NCBI RefSeq assembly: GCF_031846275.1 | Contig: NZ_JAVRIB010000014.1 | Span: forward strand, 1-64,000 | Direction: 5' to 3' | Source of the DNA: Spectribacter hydrogenoxidans | GTDB lineage: Bacteria; Pseudomonadota; Gammaproteobacteria; Nevskiales; Salinisphaeraceae | Length of the DNA stretch: 64,000 nt | Notes under the pieces: model-generated | Told to the model about the DNA's origin: nothing | The model's database searches: none | What the model saw: the letters and a program-made list of their open reading frames with translations, nothing else | Program-made: the position numbers and the translations under genes | In this document: positions 17,777 to 25,410 of the stretch, in pieces | How the letters are laid out: every line of letters begins with the position of its first letter | How positions within the stretch are numbered: position 1 is the first letter of the stretch

Positions 17777-17795
17777 TCATAAATTGTACTTATGA
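17777..17795 (-). promoter_or_regulatory. Probable operator of the RES-Xre module
   Basis: A perfect 6-bp inverted repeat TCATAA-N7-TTATGA lies 18 bp before the antitoxin start within a very A+T-rich island (17777-17820). On the minus strand TATTAT and TATGTATTC upstream are possible -10 elements. Autorepression by the Xre antitoxin at such a site is expected from the family. Confidence 0.5.
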
Positions 17796-18080
17796 ATACA
17801 TAATAAAAAAATTTCCGTACACTCGCAAGATATCTGGCAAATGATAGGCAGCCAGCGATGCTGACGCCCCGGCGCCACGGTCGCTTCGAAAGACGTTGGG
17901 CGTTGCCCCGGTTATTGACCATAAAATTTGTCCAAAAAGTCGCGTTGGTGGGCAGGTACGCGCTATCTTCGCGCCCTGTTTTCTACAGAGCCGGCTTTGG
18001 AGGTGGAGGGCCGCGCCCGATCACTGGCGCGCCGGTCCAAGGCGATTGGAGCGTTCGATAATGGCCCCATGGATGCGCTC
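17796..18080. other. Intergenic region between the TA module and gmd
   Basis: About 285 bp. The first 25 bp are A+T-rich and belong to the antitoxin promoter. The rest shows no clear gene, terminator or palindrome. The gmd reading frame is open back to 17928 but that extension has no homology to the family, so it is treated as leader. A gmd promoter must lie here; I cannot locate it. Confidence 0.4.
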
Positions 18081-19169
18081 ATGACCAAACGCGCGTTGAT
18101 TACCGGCGTCACCGGCCAGGACGGCGCCTATCTGTCGGAACTGCTGCTGGGCAAGGGCTACGAGGTCCACGGCATCAAGCGGCGGGCGTCGCTGTTCAAT
18201 ACCGAGCGGGTGGATCATCTTTATCAGGACCCGCACGAGTCGGAGCAACGGTTCGTGCTGCATTACGGGGATCTCACCGACGCCACCAACCTGATCCGCA
18301 TCGTGCAGGAAGTGCAGCCGGACGAAATCTACAATCTGGCGGCGCAGAGCCACGTGCAGGTGTCGTTCGAAACCGCCGAGTACACCGCCAACAGCGATGC
18401 CCTGGGCACACTGCGGCTGCTGGAAGCGCTACGGATTCTGGGTCTGGAGCAACGTACCCGTTTCTACCAGGCTTCCACCTCCGAGCTGTACGGCAAGGTG
18501 CAGGCCGTACCACAGGACGAGACCACACCGTTCTACCCGCGCTCGCCCTATGCGGCGGCCAAGCTGTACGCCTACTGGATGACCGTGAACTATCGCGAGG
18601 CCTACGGCATGCACGTCTCGAACGGCATCCTGTTCAATCACGAATCGCCGTTGCGTGGGGAAACCTTCGTCACCCGCAAGATCACGCGGGCGCTGGCGCG
18701 CATCAAGCTGGGGTTTCAGCAGCGCCTGTACCTGGGCAACCTGGACGCATTGCGGGACTGGGGTCATGCCCGGGACTACGTGGCCGCGATGCACCTGATG
18801 CTGCAGCAGGATTCACCGGACGACTTCGTGATTGCCACCGGCGAACAGCACAGCGTGCGCGAGTTCGTGCAGCTGGCCGCCGACCGGCTGGAACTGCCGC
18901 TGAGCTGGTCCGGGCAGGGGCGGGACGAGCAGGCACGGCGTGACGATACCGGTGAAGTGGTGGTCAGCGTGGACCCGCGCTACTTCCGGCCCACGGAGGT
19001 GGACAGCCTGCTGGGTAATCCGGCCAAGGCGCAGCGTGAGCTGGGGTGGCAGCCGCAGGTAGCCTTTGCCGAACTGGTGGCCGAGATGGCGGACGCCGAT
19101 CTCGACGCGGCCCAGCGCGAGGCGACGCTGCGGGCAAGCGGCTACGCCGTGACCGCGCCGCAGGAATAG
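18081..19169 (+). CDS. gmd: GDP-mannose 4,6-dehydratase
   Basis: 362 residues from ATG 18081 ('MTKRALITGVTGQDGAYL'); ATG 18069 would add four residues. An extended SDR: NAD(P)-binding TGVTGQDG (about 9-16), 'STSELYGKV' and the catalytic 'YPRSPYAAAKLYAYW' (YxxxK), and 'NHESPLRGETFVTRKITRA' typical of GMD. It converts GDP-mannose to GDP-4-keto-6-deoxymannose in the cytoplasm. The next gene completes GDP-L-fucose synthesis; the spacing is 25 bp. Confidence 0.96.
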   Translation: MTKRALITGVTGQDGAYLSELLLGKGYEVHGIKRRASLFNTERVDHLYQDPHESEQRFVLHYGDLTDATNLIRIVQEVQPDEIYNLAAQSHVQVSFETAEYTANSDALGTLRLLEALRILGLEQRTRFYQASTSELYGKVQAVPQDETTPFYPRSPYAAAKLYAYWMTVNYREAYGMHVSNGILFNHESPLRGETFVTRKITRALARIKLGFQQRLYLGNLDALRDWGHARDYVAAMHLMLQQDSPDDFVIATGEQHSVREFVQLAADRLELPLSWSGQGRDEQARRDDTGEVVVSVDPRYFRPTEVDSLLGNPAKAQRELGWQPQVAFAELVAEMADADLDAAQREATLRASGYAVTAPQE

Positions 19170-19194
19170 TGGTTTTCGCGACCAGGGTCGATTG

Positions 19195-20130
19195 ATGGAA
19201 CGGGATGCCAGGATCTACATTGCCGGTCACCGCGGACTGGTGGGCTCGGCTTTGGTGCGGCGGCTGGAACGGGCGGGTTATACGAACCTGATCACCCGTG
19301 GCCGGGACGAGGTCGACCTGACCCATCGCGAGGCGGTCAACGCGTTCTTTGCCGAGACCCGCCCGGATTACGTGTTTCTGGCCGCGGCCAGGGTGGGGGG
19401 CATTCAGGCCAACAATGCCCAGCCGGTGGATTTCCTGCGTGACAACCTGCTGATCCAGACCCACGTGATCGATGCCGCCGCCGCGCATAATGTTCGCAAG
19501 CTGCTGTTCCTGGGCTCGTCCTGCATTTATCCGAAGTTCGCCCCGCAGCCCATGCCGGAGGACTGCCTGCTCACCGGCGAACTGGAACCCACCAACGAGT
19601 GGTATGCCATCGCCAAGATTGCCGGCATCAAGCTGTGCCAGGCCTACCGCCGGCAAGCCGGATTCAATGCGGTGAGCGTGATGCCCACCAACCTGTACGG
19701 CCCGGGTGATAACTTTGATCTGGAAACCTCGCACGTGCTGCCGGCGCTGATCCGCAAGTTCCACGAAGCCCGGCGTGACGGGCAGGACAGCGTGGTGCTG
19801 TGGGGCAGTGGTACGCCGCGCCGCGAGTTCCTGCACGTGGACGACCTGGCGGACGCCTGCGTGTTCGTGATGGAACACTACGAGGACGAGATGCCACTGA
19901 ACATCGGCGTGGGCGAGGACATCAGCATCCGGGAGCTGGCCGGCCTGATTGCCGAGGTGGTCGGTTTTGAAGGCGAGCTGGAACTGGACCGGACCCGCCC
20001 GGACGGAACGCCGCGCAAGCTGCTGGATGTGTCGCGCCTGCATGCGCTGGGCTGGCAGGCGCACACCGGCCTGCGCGACGGCATTGCGGCAACCTACGCC
20101 TGGTATCGCGAGCACGGCCCTGTTGCCTGA
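19195..20130 (+). CDS. fcl: GDP-L-fucose synthase
   Basis: 311 residues. An epimerase/reductase of the extended SDR family: 'IYIAGHRGLVGSALVRRL', 'GGIQANNAQPVDFLRDN', 'LGSSCIYPKFAPQPMPE' (catalytic Ser and Cys region), 'EWYAIAKIAGIKLCQAYRR' (YxxxK) and 'NLYGPGDNFDLETSHVLPALIRKFHEA'. It acts on the GMD product to give GDP-L-fucose. Also called wcaG. No fucosyltransferase lies next to it; an IS110 remnant follows, so a longer surface-polysaccharide operon may have been broken. Confidence 0.96.
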   Translation: MERDARIYIAGHRGLVGSALVRRLERAGYTNLITRGRDEVDLTHREAVNAFFAETRPDYVFLAAARVGGIQANNAQPVDFLRDNLLIQTHVIDAAAAHNVRKLLFLGSSCIYPKFAPQPMPEDCLLTGELEPTNEWYAIAKIAGIKLCQAYRRQAGFNAVSVMPTNLYGPGDNFDLETSHVLPALIRKFHEARRDGQDSVVLWGSGTPRREFLHVDDLADACVFVMEHYEDEMPLNIGVGEDISIRELAGLIAEVVGFEGELELDRTRPDGTPRKLLDVSRLHALGWQAHTGLRDGIAATYAWYREHGPVA

Positions 20131-20295
20131 CGCCAAACGCTAAAATGAGAGGAATGCTTTGCCTAGTCTGGCCTACGTCGGCTATCTCATACGGGTAGCA
20201 CAGCGCCACGAAGGGAACTCGGGCCCGAGATCGCCGCGGTAGTCCCACTGGCGCGGGCCTTCCCCGCGATTGTCTGTTCCCTGTGAGGTATAACA
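20131..20295. repeat. Intergenic repeat region between fcl and the IS110 leader
   Basis: No gene seen. 20169-20260 resembles the repeat after tRNA-Pro (GGCTATCTCAT, then a GATCGCCGC..TAGTCC.ACTG.CGC pattern). The outer boundary of the insertion sequence probably lies between about 20260 and 20310, but I see no terminal inverted repeats, as expected for the IS110 group. Confidence 0.45.
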
Positions 20296-20505
20296 GGGGT
20301 GTTCCGAGTGGATCGGAATGCTGGGCCCGGGGCGGCCGCTCCGGGCCCAGCGCGGGCGATGCGACCGTCTCGCGATTGGTTGGACAACCGTCGTCATCCA
20401 GGTCCTTCGGCCGCTGTCCCAGTCGCTTGATGAGTTGAATGGGCTGGCGCCCCTCGGGGCGCCACGCCCGCAGACAATCCCAAGCACTGAGGAGCTTACG
20501 CCGCC
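20296..20505 (+). ncRNA. Candidate IS110 bridge RNA / left-end structured leader
   Basis: The non-coding segment before the transposase holds two strong hairpins. The first is a perfect 11-bp stem GCTGGGCCCGG (20320-20330) with CCGGGCCCAGC (20341-20351), loop 10 nt. The second is TGGCGCCCC (20445-20453) with GGGGCGCCA (20456-20464). IS110-group elements related to IS621 encode a bridge RNA of roughly this length in the same place, whose loops pair with target and donor DNA. No promoter or loop guide sequence is assigned; the call rests on position and structure. Confidence 0.45.
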
Positions 20506-21354
20506 ATGGAATCCATCACCAGTCCCCGCGTGTTCGGCTGTGATGTCGGCCAGGACACCCTCGTCGTCTTCGACAGTCAGACCGGCCAGCACACCGAGTT
20601 GGCCAATCAGCCAGCGGCGCTGGCCGCCTTCGTCACTACCCTCGGCCCGGACAGTCTGGTCGTGTGTGAAGCCACCGGCGGCCATGAGGCCGCGCTGCTG
20701 GCGGCCACGGTCGAGGCGGGCGTGCCCGCCCACCGGGCCGATGCCCGCAAGGTCAAGGCCTTCATCCGCTCGCTCGGGCGCCTGGCCAAGACCGATCGCA
20801 TCGATGCCCAGGGGCTGGCCCGTTACGGCCGGGAACGCGCCGATCAGTTGGTGCGCTGGCAGCCGCCGGATGCCGATCGGCAGGCCCTGCAGTCGCTGGT
20901 GCGGCTGCGCCGGGAACTGGTGGCCCAGCGTACCGCCCATCAGCAGCGCCTCAAGGCGCCGGCCTTGCGCCAACGCTACGACATCATCCAGGCCATTCCC
21001 GGTTGTGGGCCGGTGGCGGCCACCGCCCTGGTGGCCCTGCTTCCCGAACTCGGACAGGCCAATCGCCGCGGCATCGCCGCCCTGGCCCCGCATCCGCGCC
21101 AGAGCGGCAAGACCAATGGCTATCGCCGCGTGCGCGGCGGGCGCCCCGAGGTCCGCCAGGCGCTGTTCATGGTCGCTCTGGCGGCCAGCCGGCACCACCC
21201 GACACTCCAGGCCTTCTACAACCGCCTCGTGGCCAACGGCAAAAAGAAAATCGTCGCCATCACCGCCGTCATGCGAAAACTCATCACCATCATCAATGCC
21301 CGGATACGCGACGCCGAACACGCTCGCCTCGACACTGTTGGGGTACTGAGTTGA
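20506..21354 (+). CDS. IS110-family transposase, internally shortened
   Basis: 282 residues. The N-terminal DEDD (RuvC-like) domain is intact with Asp13 (CDVGQD), Glu55 (CEATGG), Asp97 and Asp100 (KTDRID). The C-terminal Tnp domain has 'AIPGCGPVAATAL' and 'HPRQSGKTNGYRRVRGGRPEVRQAL' with the probable nucleophile Ser200. The interval Asp100-Ser200 is about 35 residues shorter than in IS621, and the missing part corresponds to the coiled-coil linker after 'RTAHQQRL'. It is therefore likely a damaged or divergent transposase, although the frame is open throughout. Confidence 0.9.
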   Translation: MESITSPRVFGCDVGQDTLVVFDSQTGQHTELANQPAALAAFVTTLGPDSLVVCEATGGHEAALLAATVEAGVPAHRADARKVKAFIRSLGRLAKTDRIDAQGLARYGRERADQLVRWQPPDADRQALQSLVRLRRELVAQRTAHQQRLKAPALRQRYDIIQAIPGCGPVAATALVALLPELGQANRRGIAALAPHPRQSGKTNGYRRVRGGRPEVRQALFMVALAASRHHPTLQAFYNRLVANGKKKIVAITAVMRKLITIINARIRDAEHARLDTVGVLS

Positions 21355-21484
21355 TGACGGCGGGTTAGTAAGGGGAGCGGCGAATCCGACAGGTCGAATG
21401 AATTCGGCCCTACCGGCAGCTGGATCAGCCTATCCACCGGCCCATATGGCGCGGTGTCCTGCGCGTGGATGGATTCCGGGCAGA

Positions 21485-21518
21485 CACAACAAAAAAGCCC
21501 CGGCGGTGCCGGGGCTTT
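21485..21518 (-). terminator. Terminator of the first OmpA-like gene
   Basis: On the minus strand, an 11-bp stem AAAGCCCCGGC / GCCGGGGCTTT (loop 3 nt; 21494-21518) is followed by a T-rich tract TTTTTTGTTGTG. It is 31 bp after the stop codon. Confidence 0.9.
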
Positions 21519-21548
21519 GAAGCATCTTGCATCCGCTGATGCGAGCGG

Positions 21549-22697
21549 TTATTCGTCTTCGACGTGCAATTCAACGCGTCGGTTTTCTGCACGGCCATCA
21601 GGATTGTCGGAACCATCGGGGTTTGTGTTGGGCGCAACCGGGCGCGTTTCCCCGAACCCGCGGGTGGTCAGGCGATTCGCGTCGATGCCGTATTCGACCA
21701 GATAGGCCTTCACGGAATCCGCACGCTCCTGCGAGAGCTCGAGGTTGTATTCGGCACCGCCCACGCTATCAGTATGGCCTTCCACTCGAACGTCGATCTG
21801 GTCGGCAGCCTGCAGCGCGTTGACCACGTTATCGAGGCGATTCTCGGCTTGGTCGGTCAGCGTTGCGGAGTTGAACTCGAACGTCACGCCACGCAGGACG
21901 ATCGGCTCGTCCTTCTCGATCGGGCAGCCGGTGCCGTCGACTTCGGTGCCGGGCGGGGTGCTCGGGCACTCGTCTTTGGCGTCGATCACGCCGTCACCAT
22001 CGCTGTCCGAGGGGCCGGTTTGCACAGGCGCCGGTGCAGGTGTGGGTTCAGGACGTGGTTCCGGCTTGTTGGGGTTGGGGCCCAGCGGGATCTGAAGGCC
22101 GAGCTGCACGATGTGGCCCTCGAACTCGACGTTCCCCGGCACGTCATCCACATCCGACTGGCGGTAGCGATACTCGCCGCGAATGGAGAAGCCGTAATTA
22201 TCGGGAATGCCCAGCGCGTTGAGCGGCAGAATGAAGCCGAGGCCCAGGTCGAAGAAGTCCCCGTCCTGGTCGCCGTCGAGGGCCGGGTTGCCGGTGAATT
22301 CGAACTCGTAATCACCGATGCCTACGCTCGCCAGACCGTAGACGGGTGCGTCGTCAGGGATTGGGAAGTAGAGGCCGCTCAGGCCGTACTCCAGCATTTC
22401 GACATCGCCGGTGAACACGTTCGGGCCCTCGAAATCGACATCGCCGAAATAAGAGCCAAACAGTTCGACCGAGAAATATTTATTAATCGGCTTGCCGAAG
22501 CTCAGATGAACGCCGCCGGCGTTGTCCGGGTCGAGCTGCTGGTTACCGTCGTCGTCGAGGAACGCCCAGCTCGCCATCGGGGCGAGGTAGAAGCGGTCAT
22601 CGAAGACTTTCTCGTCTTCTTGAGCCAGGGCTGCGCCGGTCCATGCGCTGGAGATTGCCAGCGCGCCAGCCAGCGCGATGCTGTGTTTGCGATTCAT
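21549..22697 (-). CDS. OmpA-like outer-membrane protein (paralogue 1)
   Basis: 382 residues from ATG 22697, which has GGGGAG 8 bases upstream. Signal peptide 1-25 (cut after 'AALA'). An N-terminal eight-strand-type barrel (about 26-205) has many aromatic alternations; a Pro-rich hinge 'EPRPEPTPAPAP' and a Ca-binding thrombospondin-3-like loop 'DSDGDGVIDAKDECPSTP' follow; then the OmpA C-terminal peptidoglycan-binding domain (about 265-382) with 'EGHTDSVGGAEYNLELS' and 'GRAENRRVEL'. It likely tethers the outer membrane to the cell wall. It is tandem with a close paralogue and has its own terminator. Confidence 0.92.
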   Translation of the reverse strand: MNRKHSIALAGALAISSAWTGAALAQEDEKVFDDRFYLAPMASWAFLDDDGNQQLDPDNAGGVHLSFGKPINKYFSVELFGSYFGDVDFEGPNVFTGDVEMLEYGLSGLYFPIPDDAPVYGLASVGIGDYEFEFTGNPALDGDQDGDFFDLGLGFILPLNALGIPDNYGFSIRGEYRYRQSDVDDVPGNVEFEGHIVQLGLQIPLGPNPNKPEPRPEPTPAPAPVQTGPSDSDGDGVIDAKDECPSTPPGTEVDGTGCPIEKDEPIVLRGVTFEFNSATLTDQAENRLDNVVNALQAADQIDVRVEGHTDSVGGAEYNLELSQERADSVKAYLVEYGIDANRLTTRGFGETRPVAPNTNPDGSDNPDGRAENRRVELHVEDE

Positions 22698-22835
22698 CTT
22701 AATCACTCCCCGAGTAGGCAGTTTGTTGGCCTTTCGAGCTTGCTTACCCGCAGCATTAAAAGGCTAACCCCAAGTAATTTTTACCACTGTTCCCGCCTTG
22801 CGCGCAATCGCAGGAACGCGACCCCGCAAATATAA

Positions 22836-22868
22836 CACCCCCGGCCGACGTGGGCTCGACCGGGGGTG
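22836..22868 (-). terminator. Terminator of the second OmpA-like gene
   Basis: On the minus strand CACCCCCGG pairs with CCGGGGGTG (stem ends 22868 and 22836), with a 15-nt loop that can pair further, then TTATATTT. It lies 25 bp after the stop codon of paralogue 2 and separates the two ompA-like genes. Confidence 0.75.
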
Positions 22869-22893
22869 AAAAAGCTGCGCCGTATTGGGCGAT

Positions 22894-24015
22894 CTAATCG
22901 GCTACATGTAGCTCAACACGGCGATTCTCGGCACGCCCGGCGTCGGTCTCGTTCGACGCGACCGGCTTGCTCTCACCGAAGCCTTCCGTGGTCAGACGGC
23001 CCGGCTCGATGCCGTGCTCGACCAGGTAGCGCTTCACGGAATCGGCGCGGTCCTGCGACAGGTTCTGGTTGTAGGCTTCGTCGCCGATGCTGTCGGTATG
23101 GCCTTCAACGCGAACGTCGATGTCCTCGGCGCCCATCAGCGCGTTGACCACGTTGTCGAGACGGTTCTCGGCGTCGGCGGTGAGACGATCCGAGTTGAAC
23201 TCGAAGGTCACGCCCTTGAGCACGATGGGCTCGTCCTTCTCGATCGGGCAGCCAGTGGCATCGACTTCAGTGCCCACCGGCGTGCCGGGGCATTCGTCGT
23301 TGTCATCATTGACGCCGTCGTCGTCGCTGTCAGCCGGGGGCGGGGGCGGCGGAGCCGGCGTGGGGGCTGGTTCCGGCTCGGGCTCTGCCGGCGGCGCGCC
23401 CAGCGGGATGGATAGGCCGACCGAGGCGATCTTGTCGGTGAACGACAGATCGTCGGTGCCGCTGATTTCCACATCAATACTGCGAACGCGGTACTCGGCG
23501 CGCAGCGACACGCCATAGCCGAAGTCGAGCAGATCCGGAACCGGCAGAAGGACACCGCCACCGAACTCGTAGAAGTTGCCATCACCGTCATCGGCCGCCA
23601 TCCCGCCGACCATGCCACCGAACTCGTAATCGCCGGTGCCGGCGCCGCCAAGCAGGAAGAACGGGAAGAAATCCCGGTAGGGGAAGATCAGACCGCTGAC
23701 ACCGTAGGCATCGATGTCCGCTTCGCCGTTGCTGTTGAGGTCTTCCACACCGCTGAAGCCGGAGGCGAATACTTCCAGCGCGAACATCTTGCTCAGCGTC
23801 TTGCCGATGGCGATGGTGTAGCCGTCGGTCTCGTCGAAGTCCACCTCGTTGCCATTGTTGAATGAGGCATCGTCGAAGTCGCCGAAGCTGTACATCGGGG
23901 CGATATAGAAGCGCTTGTCAACTGTATTGTCTTCGTTCTGGGCGCCTGCGGTGGCGGACACACCGAAAGCCAGCGCCGCCAGCAATGCTGGCCCTGTCGC
24001 AAATGTTAGTCGCAT
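22894..24015 (-). CDS. OmpA-like outer-membrane protein (paralogue 2)
   Basis: 373 residues from ATG 24015 (GGGAGAG upstream). Signal peptide 1-25 ('ATAGA|QNED'). The layout equals paralogue 1: barrel (about 26-215), Pro-rich hinge with a run of prolines, 'DSDDDGVNDDNDECPGTPVGTEV' Ca-binding repeat, and OmpA-C domain with 'EGHTDSIGDEAYNQNLS' and 'GRAENRRVEL'. The C-terminal halves of the two proteins are nearly identical while the barrels diverge, suggesting duplication followed by change of surface loops. Confidence 0.92.
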   Translation of the reverse strand: MRLTFATGPALLAALAFGVSATAGAQNEDNTVDKRFYIAPMYSFGDFDDASFNNGNEVDFDETDGYTIAIGKTLSKMFALEVFASGFSGVEDLNSNGEADIDAYGVSGLIFPYRDFFPFFLLGGAGTGDYEFGGMVGGMAADDGDGNFYEFGGGVLLPVPDLLDFGYGVSLRAEYRVRSIDVEISGTDDLSFTDKIASVGLSIPLGAPPAEPEPEPAPTPAPPPPPPADSDDDGVNDDNDECPGTPVGTEVDATGCPIEKDEPIVLKGVTFEFNSDRLTADAENRLDNVVNALMGAEDIDVRVEGHTDSIGDEAYNQNLSQDRADSVKRYLVEHGIEPGRLTTEGFGESKPVASNETDAGRAENRRVELHVAD

Positions 24016-24281
24016 CGTCGTTCTCTCCCTGCAAAAGCGGTGGCGGGCTTGTTTGGCCCCCTGACGGATCGCTGCGGCTCGTGCCGTGCGTCGCACCCCG
24101 TCGCATTATGGGCCGCTTCCGGAGCGGGGGCAATGGATGGAGTCCGTGTGCGACCACTGAGAGCGGCCGTCAGAACGAATCCCCGGGTTCGCGATGTTGT
24201 CGCGCTGCGACGAAACTGCAATCATCTCGCGCCCGCCGCGCCGGGAACCCGGCGTCCGGATTGATACGGCAAGGAAAATTC

Positions 24282-25389
24282 GTGGAATCAATCGAACCCG
24301 CACACCTGGAATCACGCATGGATGCCCTGCGGTCGCGCGTCAGCGACCTGCGGGGCTATCTTTGACTACGCTGAACGCAAGGAACGTCTCGAGGAAATCG
24401 AAGGTGAACTGGCGCGCGGGGAAATCTGGGTAGAGGACCCGGATCGCGCGCAGAGCCTGGGCAAGGAAAAGGCCCGGGTCGAGGAGATCATCTGTCCGCT
24501 GGAACAGGCCGATCGCAGCCTGACCGAATCCGCCGAACTGCTGGTACTGGCCGCCGACGAGGACGACGCCAGCGTGCTGGCTGACATCGGTCGCGAGCTG
24601 GAGAAGGTGGAGGCGTTGGTCAAGCAGCTGGAATTCGCCCGGATGTTTTCCGGCGAAGCCGACGAGCGCAACGCGTTCTTGGACATCCAGGCGGGGTCCG
24701 GCGGTACCGAAGCCCAGGACTGGGCAGACATGCTGCTGCGCATGTACCTGCGCTGGTGCGAACGGCGTGGGTTCACCACCGAAATTCTGGAGGCCTCGGC
24801 CGGCGATGTGGCGGGGCTCAAGAGTGCCTCCGTGCGGGTTGAAGGCCCGCATGCCTACGGCTGGTTGCGCACCGAAACCGGCGTGCACCGGCTGGTGCGC
24901 AAATCGCCGTTCGATTCCGGCGCGAGGCGGCATACCTCGTTTGCCGCGGTATTCGTGTCGCCGGAGATCGACGACGACATCGACATCCAGATTGATCCAT
25001 CGGACTTGCGGGTGGACGTCTACCGGGCCAGCGGCGCGGGCGGCCAGCACGTCAACCGGACGGAATCGGCGGTGCGCATTACCCATCTGCCCACCAACAT
25101 TGTGGTGCAGTGCCAGAACAGCCGTTCCCAGCATGCCAACCGGGCCACGGCGATGGCCCAGTTGCAGTCCAAGCTGTACGAGCGCGAACTGGCCGAACGC
25201 AAGGAGGTGGCCGAGGCCACCGAGGCCGGCAAGGCCGACATCGGCTGGGGCAGCCAGATCCGCTCCTACGTGCTGGACCAGTCTCGCATCAAGGATCTGC
25301 GTACCGGCTACGAGGTGGGTAATACCCAGGCGGTGCTCGACGGTGACCTGGACGGTTTCATCGAGGAAAGCCTGAAGCAGGGCATCTGA
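24282..25389 (+). CDS. prfB: Peptide chain release factor 2 (programmed +1 frameshift)
   Basis: 368 residues when the frame shifts by +1 at 24363. A first frame from GTG 24282 (AAGGA upstream) codes 27 residues ending 'DLRGYL' then TGA at 24363-24365; the second frame continues 'DYAERKERLEE' from GAC at 24364. The slippery CTT-TGA-C and the upstream GGGG match the classic prfB site. RF2 reads UGA and UAA: 'SPFDSGARRHTSF' is the stop-codon recognition motif and 'GAGGQHVN' the catalytic GGQ. High RF2 ends translation at the in-frame UGA; low RF2 allows shifting. lysS follows by 21 bp. Confidence 0.97.
24352..24366 (+). promoter_or_regulatory. prfB programmed +1 frameshift site
   Basis: GGGGCTATCTTTGAC: an internal Shine-Dalgarno-like GGGG three bases before the CTT slip codon, then the in-frame UGA followed by C, a weak termination context. 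Only the fifth base differs from the E. coli element (GGGGGTATCTTTGAC). Confidence 0.95.
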
Positions 25390-25410
25390 CACGGTTGACA
25401 AGGCAGGAGC

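Larger units (their letters stand above)
20296..21380 (+). mobile_element. IS110-family insertion sequence (boundaries approximate)
   Basis: Made of the structured leader and the single transposase gene. IS110-group elements lack terminal inverted repeats and target duplications, so the ends cannot be fixed by eye. The right side runs into a dispersed palindrome of the CGAATGAATTCGG type (21391-21410); the family often inserts in repeated palindromes, so the element may sit next to or inside such a repeat. Confidence 0.6.

Noticed and set aside
17928..18080. Extended N-terminus of gmd
   Set aside because: The extra residues have no family homology; ATG 18081 matches the Rossmann start.
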